64,000 nt of DNA from NCBI GenBank assembly GCA_036245805.1, contig BTRK01000004.1, forward strand, positions 62,001 to 126,000, given 5' to 3'. This stretch comes from Pristionchus mayeri. Its lineage: Eukaryota; Nematoda; Chromadorea; Rhabditida; Neodiplogasteridae. The notes under the pieces were generated by a model. It searched no databases. It was not told the DNA's origin and saw only the letters and a list, made by a program, of their open reading frames with translations. Both the position numbers and the translations under genes were made by a program. Positions 12,972 to 26,385 of the stretch are shown piece after piece. The first letter of the stretch is position 1; each line of letters begins with the position of its first letter.

Positions 12972-13585
12972 GGAGGACCCAACGTTAATGCAGGACCCAT
13001 GGTTAATGCAGGACCCACGTTTAAGGCAGGACCCATGGTTAAGGGAGGACCCATTGTTAATGCAGGACCTATGGTTAAGGCAGGACCCATTGTTAATGCA
13101 GGACCCATGGTTAAGGGAGGACCCAATGTTAATGCAGGACCCATGGTTAAGGGAGGACCCAAAGTTAAGGCAGGACCCAAGGTTAAGGCAGGTCCCATGG
13201 TTAAGGGAGGACCCGTGGTTAAGGCAGGACCCATTGTTAATGCAGGACCCATAGATAAGGCAGGACCCATTGTTTATGCAGGACCCATGATTAAGGCAGG
13301 ACTCCATTGTTAATGCAGGACTCCATTGTTAATGCAGGTCCCATGGTTAAGGCAGGACCCATGGTTAAGGGAGGACCCAATGTTAATGCAGGACCCATGG
13401 TTAATGCAGGACCCACGTTTAAGGCAGGACCCATGGTTAAGGCAGGACCCATAGTTAAGGCAGGACCCATAGTTAAGGCAGGACCCATAGTTAAGGCAGG
13501 ACCCATTGTTAATGCAGGACCCATAGATAAGGCAGGACCCATTGTTTATGCAGGACCCATGATTAAGGCAGGACTCCATTGTTAA
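12675..13585. repeat. 0.9-kb module, copy 1 (911 bp)
   Basis: The module begins with the K-type 19-bp start (CTCCATTGTTAAGGCAGG), followed by TTAAGATCCATGAGTAAG, GCAGGAGCC, GCATATCCC, two GTAACACCC units, an AACGTT unit and an unusual GCAGGACCTATGG unit. It ends with a second sub-array starting at 13307. The same order recurs at 15212, 17219, 20787 and 25493. Lengths of 911, 911, 911, 893 and 893 bp differ by exactly one unit. Confidence 0.85.
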
Positions 13586-15211
13586 TGCAGGACTCCATTG
13601 TTAAGGCAGGACCCATGGTTAAGTTAAGATCCATGAGTAAGGCAGGACCCATGGTTAAGGCATATCCCATGGTTAAGACAGGACCCATGGTTAAGGCAGG
13701 ACCCGTGGTTAAGGCAGGACCCATGGTTAAGGTAACACCCATGGTTAATGCAGGACCCATGGTTAATGCAGGACCCATGGTTAAGGTAACACCCATGGTT
13801 AATGCAGGACCCATGGTTAATGCAGGACCCACGGTTAAGGCAGGACCCATGGTTAAGGGAGGACCCAATGTTAATGCAGGACCCATGGTTAATGCAGGAC
13901 CCACGTTTAAGGCAGGACCCATGGTTAAGGCAGGACCCATAGTTAAGGCAGGACCCATAGTTAAGGCAGGACCCATAGTTAAGGCAGGACCCATTGTTAA
14001 TGCAGGACCCATAGATAAGGCAGGACCCATTGTTTATGCAGGACCCATGATTAAGGCAGGACTCCATTGTTAATGCAGGACTCCATTGTTAAGGCAGGAC
14101 CCATGGTTAAGTTAAGATCCATGAGTAAGGCAGGACCCATGGTTAAGGCATATCCCATGGTTAAGACAGGACCCATGGTTAAGGCAGGACCCGTGGTTAA
14201 GGCAGGACCCATGGTTAAGGTAACACCCATGGTTAATGCAGGACCCATGGTTAATGCAGGACCCATGGTTAAGGTAACACCCATGGTTAATGCAGGACCC
14301 ATGGTTAATGCAGGACCCACGGTTAAGGCAGGACCCATGGTTAAGGGAGGACCCATTGTTAATGCAGGACTCCATTGTTAATGCAGGTCCCATGGTTAAG
14401 GCAGGACCCATGGTTAAGGGAGGACCCAATGTTAATGCAGGACCCACGGTTAAGGCAGGACCCATGATTAAGGCAGGACTCCATTGTTAATGCAGGACTC
14501 CATTGTTAATGCAGGTCCCATGGTTAAGGCAGGACCCATGGTTAAGGGAGGACCCAATGTTAATGCAGGACCCATGGTTAATGCAGGACCCATGGTTAAG
14601 GCAGGACCCATAGTTAAGGCAGGACCCATAGTTAAGGCAGGACGCATAGTTAAGGCAGGACCCATTGTTTATGCAGGACCCATGATTAAGGCAGGACTCC
14701 ATTGTTAATGCAGGACTCCATTGTTAAGGCAGGACCCATGGTTAAGTTAAGATCCATGAGTAAGGCAGGACCCATGGTTAAGGCAGGACTCCATTGTTAA
14801 TGCAGGACTCCATTGTTAATGCAGGCCCCATGGTTAAGGCAGGACCCATGGTTAAGGGAGGACCCAATGTTAATGCAGGACCCATGGTTAATGCAGGACC
14901 CATGGTTAAGGCAGGACCCATAGTTAAGGCAGGACCCATAGTTAAGGCAGGACCCATGATTAAGGCAGGACTCCATTGTTAATGCAGGACTCCATTGTTA
15001 ATGCAGGTCCCATGGTTAAGGCAGGACCCATGGTTAAGGGAGGACCCAATGTTAATGCAGGACCCATGGTTAATGCAGGACCCACGTTTAAGGCAGGACC
15101 CATGGTTAAGGCAGGACCCATAGTTAAGGCAGGACCCATAGTTAAGGCAGGACCCATAGATAAGGCAGGACCCATTGTTTATGCAGGACCCATGATTAAG
15201 GCAGGACTCCA
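13586..15211. repeat. Left-type sub-arrays between module copies 1 and 2
   Basis: K-type sub-arrays begin at 13579 and 14067 and share their first 270 bp or so. A truncated sub-array near 14360 has a single 19-bp unit in place of the pair. Normal sub-arrays start at 14484, 14794 and 14976. The unit after the start at about 14821 reads GCAGGCCCCATGG, a one-base variant of the GCAGGTCCC unit usual in that position. No gene is visible. Confidence 0.85.
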
Positions 15212-16122
15212 TTGTTAATGCAGGACTCCATTGTTAAGGCAGGACCCATGGTTAAGTTAAGATCCATGAGTAAGGCAGGAGCCATGGTTAAGGCATATCC
15301 CATGGTTAAGACAGGACCCATGGTTAAGGCAGGACCCGTGGTTAAGGCAGGACCCATGGTTAAGGTAACACCCATGGTTAATGCAGGACCCATGGTTAAG
15401 GTAACACCCATGGTTAATGCAGGACCCATGGTTAATGCAGGACCCACGGTTAAGGCAGGACCCATGGTTAAGGGAGGACCCATTGTTAATGCAGGACCCA
15501 TGGTTAAGGGAGGACCCAACGTTAATGCAGGACCCATGGTTAATGCAGGACCCACGTTTAAGGCAGGACCCATGGTTAAGGGAGGACCCATTGTTAATGC
15601 AGGACCTATGGTTAAGGCAGGACCCATTGTTAATGCAGGACCCATGGTTAAGGGAGGACCCAATGTTAATGCAGGACCCATGGTTAAGGGAGGACCCAAA
15701 GTTAAGGCAGGACCCAAGGTTAAGGCAGGTCCCATGGTTAAGGGAGGACCCGTGGTTAAGGCAGGACCCATTGTTAATGCAGGACCCATAGATAAGGCAG
15801 GACCCATTGTTTATGCAGGACCCATGATTAAGGCAGGACTCCATTGTTAATGCAGGACTCCATTGTTAATGCAGGTCCCATGGTTAAGGCAGGACCCATG
15901 GTTAAGGGAGGACCCAATGTTAATGCAGGACCCATGGTTAATGCAGGACCCACGTTTAAGGCAGGACCCATGGTTAAGGCAGGACCCATAGTTAAGGCAG
16001 GACCCATAGTTAAGGCAGGACCCATAGTTAAGGCAGGACCCATTGTTAATGCAGGACCCATAGATAAGGCAGGACCCATTGTTTATGCAGGACCCATGAT
16101 TAAGGCAGGACTCCATTGTTAA
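15212..16122. repeat. 0.9-kb module, copy 2 (911 bp)
   Basis: It matches copy 1 at an offset of 2,537 bp, including the GCAGGACCTATGG unit and the second sub-array at 15844. The match begins further left, at about 14976 against 12439, but there the left copies differ (CCCATAG against CCCATGG at one unit). Downstream, the K-type sub-array at 16116 lacks one GCAGGACCCATGGTTAAT unit compared with 13579. Confidence 0.85.
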
Positions 16123-17218
16123 TGCAGGACTCCATTGTTAAGGCAGGACCCATGGTTAAGTTAAGATCCATGAGTAAGGCAGGACCCATGGTTAAGGCAT
16201 ATCCCATGGTTAAGACAGGACCCATGGTTAAGGCAGGACCCGTGGTTAAGGCAGGACCCATGGTTAAGGTAACACCCATGGTTAATGCAGGACCCATGGT
16301 TAAGGTAACACCCATGGTTAATGCAGGACCCATGGTTAATGCAGGACCCACGGTTAAGGCAGGACCCATGGTTAAGGGAGGACCCATTGTTAAGGGAGGA
16401 CCCAATGTTAATGCAGGACCCATGGTTAAGGGAGGACCCAAAGTTAAGGCAGGACCCACGGTTAAGGCAGGACCCATGGTTAAGGGAGGACCCGTGGTTA
16501 AGGCAGGACCCATTGTTAATGCAGGACCCATAGATAAGGCAGGACTCATTGTTTATGCAGGACCCATGATTAAGGCAGGACTCCATTGTTAATGCAGGAC
16601 TCCATTGTTAATGCAGGTCCCATGGTTAAGGCAGGACCCATTGTTAATGCAGGACTCCATTGTTAAGGCAGGACCCATGGTTAAGTTAAGATCCATGAGT
16701 AAGGCAGGACCCATGGTTAAGGCATATCCCATGGTTAAGACAGGACCCATGGTTAAGGCAGGACCCGTGGTTAAGGCATGACCCATGGTTAAGGTAACAC
16801 CCATGGTTAATGCAGGACCATGGTTAATGCAGGACCCATGGTTAATGCAGGACCCATGGTTAAGGGAGGACCCACAGTTAATGAAGGACCCATGGTTAAG
16901 GGAGGAGCCATTGTTAATGCAGGACCCATGGTTAATGCAGGACCCACGGTTAAGGCAGGACCCATGGTTAAGGGAGGACCCATAGTTAAGGCAGGACCCA
17001 TAGTTAAGGCAGGACTCCATTGTTAATGCAGGACTCCATTGTTAATGCAGGTCCCATGGTTAAGGCAGGACCCATGGTTAAGGGAGGACCCAATGTTAAT
17101 GCAGGACCCATGGTTAATGCAGGACCCACGTTTAAGGCAGGACCCATGGTTAAGGCAGGACCCATAGTTAAGGCAGGACCCATAGTTAAGGCAGGACCCA
17201 TAGATAAGGCAGGACCCA
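16123..17218. repeat. Left-type sub-arrays between module copies 2 and 3
   Basis: This stretch carries a GCATGACCC unit at about 16776, which puts TGA in the otherwise open frame. It also has a 17-bp unit at about 16812-16828 (GCAGGACCATGGTTAAT, one C missing). The TTAATGAAGGACCC unit at about 16876 is a marker shared with the 4.7-kb repeats and with 29520-29830. No gene is visible. Confidence 0.85.
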
Positions 17219-18129
17219 TTGTTTATGCAGGACTCCATTGTTAAGGCAGGACCCATGGTTAAGTTAAGATCCATGAGTAAGGCAGGAGCCATGGTTAAGG
17301 CATATCCCATGGTTAAGACAGGACCCATGGTTAAGGCAGGACCCGTGGTTAAGGCAGGACCCATGGTTAAGGTAACACCCATGGTTAATGCAGGACCCAT
17401 GGTTAAGGTAACACCCATGGTTAATGCAGGACCCATGGTTAATGCAGGACCCACGGTTAAGGCAGGACCCATGGTTAAGGGAGGACCCATTGTTAATGCA
17501 GGACCCATGGTTAATGCAGGACCCATGGTTAAGGGAGGACCCAACGTTAATGCAGGACCCACGTTTAAGGCAGGACCCATGGTTAAGGGAGGACCCATTG
17601 TTAATGCAGGACCTATGGTTAAGGCAGGACCCATTGTTAATGCAGGACCCATGGTTAAGGGAGGACCCAATGTTAATGCAGGACCCATGGTTAAGGGAGG
17701 ACCCAAAGTTAAGGCAGGACCCAAGGTTAAGGCAGGTCCCATGGTTAAGGGAGGACCCGTGGTTAAGGCAGGACCCATTGTTAATGCAGGACCCATAGAT
17801 AAGGCAGGACCCATTGTTTATGCAGGACCCATGATTAAGGCAGGACTCCATTGTTAATGCAGGACTCCATTGTTAATGCAGGTCCCATGGTTAAGGCAGG
17901 ACCCATGGTTAAGGGAGGACCCAATGTTAATGCAGGACCCATGGTTAATGCAGGACCCACGTTTAAGGCAGGACCCATGGTTAAGGCAGGACCCATAGTT
18001 AAGGCAGGACCCATAGTTAAGGCAGGACCCATAGTTAAGGCAGGACCCATTGTTAATGCAGGACCCATAGATAAGGCAGGACCCATTGTTTATGCAGGAC
18101 CCATGATTAAGGCAGGACTCCATTGTTAA
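17219..18129. repeat. 0.9-kb module, copy 3 (911 bp), one unit relocated
   Basis: It matches copy 2 at an offset of 2,007 bp. Between about 17500 and 17565 one GCAGGACCCATGGTTAAT unit sits before the GGAGGACCCAACG unit rather than after it, while total length is unchanged. The start also differs: the preceding sub-array ends GTTTATGCAGG directly on the 19-bp unit, without the usual CCCATGATT unit. Confidence 0.85.
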
Positions 18130-18649
18130 TGCAGGACTCCATTGTTAAGGCAGGACCCATGGTTAAGTTAAGATCCATGAGTAAGGCAGGACCCATGGTT
18201 AAGGCATATCCCATGGTTAAGACAGGACCCATGGTTAAGGCAGGACCCGTGGATAAGGCAGGACCCATGGTTAAGGTAACACCCATGGTTAATGCAGGAC
18301 CCATGGTTAATGCAGGACCCATGGTTAAGGTAACACCCATGGTTAATGCAGGACCCATGGTTAATGCAGGACCCACGGTTAAGGCAGGACCCATGGTTAA
18401 GGGAGGACCCATTGTTAAGGGAGGACCCAATGTTAATGCAGGACCCATGGTTAAGGGAGGACCCAAAGTTAAGGCAGGACCCACGGTTAAGGCAGGACCC
18501 ATGGTTAAGGGAGGACCCGTGGTTAAGGCAGGACCCATTGTTAATGCAGGACCCATAGATAAGGCAGGACTCATTGTTTATGCAGGACCCATGATTAAGG
18601 CAGGACTCCATTGTTAATGCAGGACTCCATTGTTAATGCAGGTCCCATG
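18130..18649. repeat. K-type sub-array preceding the 4.7-kb repeats
   Basis: It begins at 18123 and matches 16116-16592 except for one extra CCCATGGTTAAT unit and a GTGGATAAG in place of GTGGTTAAG at about 18250. It contains GCAGGACTCATTG at about 18567, a form that returns at about 22137 and 26843. No gene is visible. Confidence 0.8.
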
Positions 18650-20786
18650 GTTAAGGCAGGACCCATTGTTAATGCAGGACTCCATTGTTAAGGCAGGACC
18701 CATGGTTAAGTTAAGATCCATGAGTAAGGCAGGACCCATGGTTAAGGCATATCCCATGGTTAAGACAGGACCCATGGTTAAGGCAGGACCCGTGGTTAAG
18801 GCAGGACCCATGGTTAAGGTAACACCCATGGTTAATGCAGGACCCATGGTTAATGCAGGACCCATGGTTAATGCAGGACCCATGGTTAAGGGAGGACCCA
18901 CAGTTAATGAAGGACCCATGGTTAAGGGAGGAGCCATTGTTAATGCAGGACCCATGGTTAATGCAGGACCCACGGTTAAGGCAGGACCCATGGTTAAGGG
19001 AGGACCCATAGTTAAGGCAGGACCCATAGTTAAGGCAGGACCCATGGTTAAGTTAAGATCCATGAGTAAGGCAGGACCCATGGTTAAGGCATATCCCATG
19101 CTTAAGACAGGACCCATGGTTAAGGCAGGACCCGTGGTTAAGGCAGGACCCATGGTTAAGGTAACACCCATGGTTAATGCAGGACCCATGGTTAATGCAG
19201 GACCCATGGTTAAGGTAACACCCATGGTTAATGCAGGACCCATGGTTAATGCAGGACCCACGGTTAAGGCAGGACCCATGGTTAAGGGAGGACCCATTGT
19301 TAAGGGAGGACCCAATGTTAATGCAGGACCCATGGTTAAGGGAGGACCCAAAGTTAAGGCAGGACCCACGGTTAAGGCAGGACCCATGGTTAAGGGAGGA
19401 CCCGTGGTTAAGGCAGGACCCATTGTTAATGCAGGACCCATAGATAAGGCAGGACCCATTGTTTATGCAGGACCCATGATTAAGGCAGGACTCCATTGTT
19501 AATGCAGGACTCCATTGTTAATGCAGGTCCCATGGTTAAGGCAGGACCCATGGTTAAGGGAGGACCCAATGTTAATGCAGGACCCATGGTTAATGCAGGA
19601 CCCACGTTTAAGGCAGGACCCATGGTTAAGGCAGGACCCATAGTTAAGGCAGGACCCATAGTTAAGGCAGGACCCATAGTTAAGGCAGGACCCATTGTTA
19701 ATGCAGGACTCCATTGTTAAGGCAGGACCCATGGTTAAGTTAAGATCCATGAGTAAGGCAGGACCCATGGTTAAGGCATATCCCATGGTTAAGACAGGAC
19801 CCATGGTTAATGCAGGACCCATAGATAAGGCAGGACCCATTGTTTATGCAGGACCCATGATTAAGGCAGGACTCCATTGTTAATGCAGGACTCCATTGTT
19901 AATGCAGGTCCCATGGTTAAGGCAGGACCCATGGTTAAGGCATATCCCATGGTTAAGACAGGACCCATGGTTAATGCAGGACCCATAGATAAGGCAGGAC
20001 CCATTGTTTATGCAGGACCCATGATTAAGGCAGGACTCCATTGTTAATGCAGGACTCCATTGTTAATGCAGGTCCCATGGTTAAGGCAGGACCCATGGTT
20101 AAGGGAGGACCCAATGTTAATGCAGGACCCATGGTTAATGCAGGACCCATGGTTAAGGCAGGACCCATAGTTAAGGCAGGACCCATAGTTAAGGCAGGAC
20201 CCATAGTTAAGGCAGGTCCCATTGTTTATGCAGGACCCATGATTAAGGCAGGACTCCATTGTTAATGCAGGACTCCATTGTTAAGGCAGGACCCATGGTT
20301 AAGTTAAGATCCATGAGTAAGGCAGGACCCATGGTTAAGGCAGGACTCCATTGTTAATGCAGGACTCCATTGTTAATGCAGGTCCCATGGTTAAGGCAGG
20401 ACCCATGGTTAAGGGAGGACCCAATGTTAATGCAGGACCCATGGTTAATGCAGGACCCACGTTTAAGGCAGGACCCATGGTTAAGGCAGGACCCATAGTT
20501 AAGGCAGGACCCATAGTTAAGGCAGGACCCATGATTAAGGCAGGACTCCATTGTTAATGCAGGTCTCCATTGTTAATGCAGGTCCCATGGTTAAGGCAGG
20601 ACCCATGGTTAAGGGAGGACCCAATGTTAATGCAGGACCCATGGTTAATGCAGGACCCACGTTTAAGGCAGGACCCATGGTTAAGGCAGGACCCATAGTT
20701 AAGGCAGGACCCATAGTTAAGGCAGGACCCATAGATAAGGCAGGACCCATTGTTTATGCAGGACCCATGATTAAGGCAGGACTCCA

Positions 20787-21679
20787 TTGTTAATGCAGGA
20801 CTCCATTGTTAAGGCAGGACCCATGGTTAAGTTAAGATCCATGAGTAAGGCAGGAGCCATGGTTAAGGCATATCCCATGGTTAAGACAGGACCCATGGTT
20901 AAGGCAGGACCCGTGGTTAAGGCAGGACCCATGGTTAAGGTAACACCCATGGTTAATGCAGGACCCATGGTTAAGGTAACACCCATGGTTAATGCAGGAC
21001 CCACGGTTAAGGCAGGACCCATGGTTAAGGGAGGACCCATTGTTAATGCAGGACCCATGGTTAAGGGAGGACCCAACGTTAATGCAGGACCCATGGTTAA
21101 TGCAGGACCCACGTTTAAGGCAGGACCCATGGTTAAGGGAGGACCCATTGTTAATGCAGGACCTATGGTTAAGGCAGGACCCATTGTTAATGCAGGACCC
21201 ATGGTTAAGGGAGGACCCAATGTTAATGCAGGACCCATGGTTAAGGGAGGACCCAAAGTTAAGGCAGGACCCAAGGTTAAGGCAGGTCCCATGGTTAAGG
21301 GAGGACCCGTGGTTAAGGCAGGACCCATTGTTAATGCAGGACCCATAGATAAGGCAGGACCCATTGTTTATGCAGGACCCATGATTAAGGCAGGACTCCA
21401 TTGTTAATGCAGGACTCCATTGTTAATGCAGGTCCCATGGTTAAGGCAGGACCCATGGTTAAGGGAGGACCCAATGTTAATGCAGGACCCATGGTTAATG
21501 CAGGACCCACGTTTAAGGCAGGACCCATGGTTAAGGCAGGACCCATAGTTAAGGCAGGACCCATAGTTAAGGCAGGACCCATAGTTAAGGCAGGACCCAT
21601 TGTTAATGCAGGACCCATAGATAAGGCAGGACCCATTGTTTATGCAGGACCCATGATTAAGGCAGGACTCCATTGTTAA
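20787..21679. repeat. 0.9-kb module, copy 4 (893 bp)
   Basis: It follows the order of copies 1 and 2 but lacks one GCAGGACCCATGGTTAAT unit after the second GTAACACCC unit. It lies inside copy 1 of the 4,706-bp repeat, which suggests the module was captured before that segment was duplicated. Confidence 0.85.
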
Positions 21680-22179
21680 TGCAGGACTCCATTGTTAATG
21701 CAGGACTCCATTGTTAAGGCAGGACCCATGGTTAAGTTAAGATCCATGAGTAAGGCAGGACCCATGGTTAAGGCATATCCCATGGTTAAGACAGGACCCA
21801 TGGTTAAGGCAGGACCCGTGGTTAAGGCAGGACCCATGGTTAAGGTAACACCCATGGTTAATGCAGGACCCATGGTTAATGCAGGACCCATGGTTAAGGT
21901 AACACCCATGGTTAATGCAGGACCCATGGTTAATGCAGGACCCACGGTTACGGCAGGACCCATGGTTAAAGGAGGACCCATTGTTAAGGGAGGACCCAAT
22001 GTTAATGCAGGACCCATGGTTAAGGGAGGACCCAAAGTTAAGGCAGGACCCACGGTTAAGGCAGGACCCATGGTTAAGGGAGGACCCGTGGTTAAGGCAG
22101 GACCCATTGTTAATGCAGGACCCATAGATAAGGCAGGACTCATTGTTTATGCAGGACCCATGATTAAGGCAGGACTCCA

Positions 22180-24208
22180 TTGTTAATGCAGGACTCCATT
22201 GTTAATGCAGGTCCCATGGTTAAGGCAGGACCCATGGTTAAGGGAGGACCCAATGCTAATGCAGGACCCATGGTTAATGCAGGACCCACGTTTAAGGCAG
22301 GACCCATGGTTAAGGCAGGACCCATAGTTAAGGCAGGACCCATAGTTAAGGCAGGACCCATAGTTAAGGCAGGACCCATTGTTAATGCAGGACTCCATTG
22401 TTAAGGCAGGACCCATGGTTAAGTTAAGATCCATGAGTAAGGCAGGACCCATGGTTAAGGCATATCCCATGGTTAAGACAGGACCCATGGTTAAGGCAGG
22501 ACCCGTGGTTAAGGCAGGACCCATGGTTAAGGTAACACCCATGGTTAATGCAGGACCCATGGTTAATGCAGGACCCATGGTTAATGCAGGACCCATGGTT
22601 AAGGGAGGACCCACAGTTAATGAAGGACCCATGGTTAAGGGAGGAGCCATTGTTAATGCAGGACCCATGGTTAAGGGAGGACCCATAGTTAAGGCAGGAC
22701 CCATAGTTAAGGCAGGACCCATGGTTAAGTTAAGATCCATGAGTAAGGCAGGACCCATGGTTAAGGCATATCCCATGCTTAAGACAGGACCCATGGTTAA
22801 GGCAGGACCCGTGGTTAAGGCAGGACCCATGGTTAAGGTAACACCCATGGTTAATGCAGGACCCATGGTTAATGCAGGACCCATGGTTAAGGTAACACCC
22901 ATGGTTAATGCAGGACCCATGGTTAATGCAGGACCCACGGTTAAGGCAGGACCCATGGTTAAGGGAGGACCCATTGTTAAGGGAGGACCCAATGTTAATG
23001 CAGGACCCATGGTTAAGGGAGGACCCAAAGTTAAGGCAGGACCCACGGTTAAGGCAGGACCCATGGTTAAGGGAGGACCCGTGGTTAAGGCAGGACCCAT
23101 TGTTAATGCAGGACCCATAGATAAGGCAGGACCCATTGTTTATGCAGGACCCATGATTAAGGCAGGACTCCATTGTTAATGCAGGACTCCATTGTTAATG
23201 CAGGTCCCATGGTTAAGGCAGGACCCATGGTTAAGGGAGGACCCAATGTTAATGCAGGACCCATGGTTAATGCAGGACCCACGTTTAAGGCAGGACCCAT
23301 GGTTAAGGCAGGACCCATAGTTAAGGCAGGACCCATAGTTAAGGCAGGACCCATAGTTAAGGCAGGACCCATTGTTAATGCAGGACTCCATTGTTAAGGC
23401 AGGACCCATGGTTAAGTTAAGATCCATGAGTAAGGCAGGACCCATGGTTAAGGCATATCCCATGGTTAAGACAGGACCCATGGTTAAGGCAGGACCCGTG
23501 GTTAAGGCAGGACCCATGGTTAAGGTAACACCCATGGTTAATGCAGGACCCATGGTTAATGCAGGACCCATGGTTAATGCAGGACCCATGGTTAAGGGAG
23601 GACCCACAGTTAATGAAGGACCCATGGTTAAGGGAGGAGCCATTGTTAATGCAGGACCCATGGTTAATGCAGGACTCACGGTTAAGGCAGGACCCATGGT
23701 TAAGGGAGGACCCATAGTTAAGGCAGGACCCATAGTTAAGGCAGGACCCATGGTTAAGTTAAGATCCATGAGTAAGGCAGGACCCATGGTTAAGGCATAT
23801 CCCATGCTTAAGACAGGACCCATGGTTAAGGCAGGACCCGTGGTTAAGGCAGGACCCATGGTTAAGGTAACACCCATGGTTAATGCAGGACCCATGGTTA
23901 ATGCAGGACCCATGGTTAAGGTAACACCCATGGTTAATGCAGGACCCATGGTTAATGCAGGACCCACGGTTAAGGCAGGACCCATGGTTAAGGGAGGACC
24001 CATTGTTAAGGGAGGACCCAATGTTAATGCAGGACCCATGGTTAAGGGAGGACCCAAAGTTAAGGCAGGACCCACGGTTAAGGCAGGACCCATGGTTAAG
24101 GGAGGACCCGTGGTTAAGGCAGGACCCATTGTTAATGCAGGACCCATAGATAAGGCAGGACCCATTGTTTATGCAGGACCCATGATTAAGGCAGGACTCC
24201 ATTGTTAA
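22180..24208. repeat. Nested tandem repeat, offsets 993 and 1,029 bp
   Basis: Starts at 22180 and 22379 recur at 23173 and 23372 (offset 993). Beyond about 22650 the offset becomes 1,029 bp because the first copy lacks two adjacent units (36 bp, CCCATGGTTAAT and the C(C/T)CACGG unit) near 22670. A related third version starts at 18700. Copy 2 of the 4.7-kb repeat carries the same deletion near 27376, so the deletion predates the 4.7-kb duplication. Confidence 0.8.
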
Positions 24209-25492
24209 TGCAGGACTCCATTGTTAATGCAGGTCCCATGGTTAAGGCAGGACCCATGGTTAAGGGAGGACCCAATGTTAATGCAGGACCCATGGTTAAT
24301 GCAGGACCCACGTTTAAGGCAGGACCCATGGTTAAGGCAGGACCCATAGTTAAGGCAGGACCCATAGTTAAGGCAGGACCCATAGTTAAGGCAGGACCCA
24401 TTGTTAATGCAGGACTCCATTGTTAAGGCAGGACCCATGGTTAAGTTAAGATCCATGAGTAAGGCAGGACCCATGGTTAAGGCATATCCCATGGTTAAGA
24501 CAGGACCCATGGTTAATGCAGGACCCATAGATAAGGCAGGACCCATTGTTTATGCAGGACCCATGATTAAGGCAGGACTCCATTGTTAATGCAGGACTCC
24601 ATTGTTAATGCAGGTCCCATGGTTAAGGCAGGACCCATGGTTAAGGCATATCCCATGGTTAAGACAGGACCCATGGTTAATGCAGGACCCATAGATAAGG
24701 CAGGACCCATTGTTTATGCAGGACCCATGATTAAGGCAGGACTCCATTGTTAATGCAGGACTCCATTGTTAATGCAGGTCCCATGGTTAAGGCAGGACCC
24801 ATGGTTAAGGGAGGACCCAATGTTAATGCAGGACCCATGGTTAATGCAGGACCCATGGTTAAGGCAGGACCCATAGTTAAGGCAGGACCCATAGTTAAGG
24901 CAGGACCCATAGTTAAGGCAGGTCCCATTGTTTATGCAGGACCCATGATTAAGGCAGGACTCCATTGTTAATGCAGGACTCCATTGTTAAGGCAGGACCC
25001 ATGGTTAAGTTAAGATCCATGAGTAAGGCAGGACCCATGGTTAAGGCAGGACTCCATTGTTAATGCAGGACTCCATTGTTAATGCAGGTCCCATGGTTAA
25101 GGCAGGACCCATGGTTAAGGGAGGACCCAATGTTAATGCAGGACCCATGGTTAATGCAGGACCCACGTTTAAGGCAGGACCCATGGTTAAGGCAGGACCC
25201 ATAGTTAAGGCAGGACCCATAGTTAAGGCAGGACCCATGATTAAGGCAGGACTCCATTGTTAATGCAGGTCTCCATTGTTAATGCAGGTCCCATGGTTAA
25301 GGCAGGACCCATGGTTAAGGGAGGACCCAATGTTAATGCAGGACCCATGGTTAATGCAGGACCCACGTTTAAGGCAGGACCCATGGTTAAGGCAGGACCC
25401 ATAGTTAAGGCAGGACCCATAGTTAAGGCAGGACCCATAGATAAGGCAGGACCCATTGTTTATGCAGGACCCATGATTAAGGCAGGACTCCA

Positions 25493-26385
25493 TTGTTAAT
25501 GCAGGACTCCATTGTTAAGGCAGGACCCATGGTTAAGTTAAGATCCATGAGTAAGGCAGGAGCCATGGTTAAGGCATATCCCATGGTTAAGACAGGACCC
25601 ATGGTTAAGGCAGGACCCGTGGTTAAGGCAGGACCCATGGTTAAGGTAACACCCATGGTTAATGCAGGACCCATGGTTAAGGTAACACCCATGGTTAATG
25701 CAGGACCCACGGTTAAGGCAGGACCCATGGTTAAGGGAGGACCCATTGTTAATGCAGGACCCATGGTTAAGGGAGGACCCAACGTTAATGCAGGACCCAT
25801 GGTTAATGCAGGACCCACGTTTAAGGCAGGACCCATGGTTAAGGGAGGACCCATTGTTAATGCAGGACCTATGGTTAAGGCAGGACCCATTGTTAATGCA
25901 GGACCCATGGTTAAGGGAGGACCCAATGTTAATGCAGGACCCATGGTTAAGGGAGGACCCAAAGTTAAGGCAGGACCCAAGGTTAAGGCAGGTCCCATGG
26001 TTAAGGGAGGACCCGTGGTTAAGGCAGGACCCATTGTTAATGCAGGACCCATAGATAAGGCAGGACCCATTGTTTATGCAGGACCCATGATTAAGGCAGG
26101 ACTCCATTGTTAATGCAGGACTCCATTGTTAATGCAGGTCCCATGGTTAAGGCAGGACCCATGGTTAAGGGAGGACCCAATGTTAATGCAGGACCCATGG
26201 TTGATGCAGGACCCACGTTTAAGGCAGGACCCATGGTTAAGGCAGGACCCATAGTTAAGGCAGGACCCATAGTTAAGGCAGGACCCATAGTTAAGGCAGG
26301 ACCCATTGTTAATGCAGGACCCATAGATAAGGCAGGACCCATTGTTTATGCAGGACCCATGATTAAGGCAGGACTCCATTGTTAA
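25493..26385. repeat. 0.9-kb module, copy 5 (893 bp)
   Basis: This is the copy of the 20787 module inside the second 4,706-bp repeat. It differs by the GTTGATGCAGG unit at 26201-26210 where the partner has GTTAATGCAGG. Confidence 0.85.
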
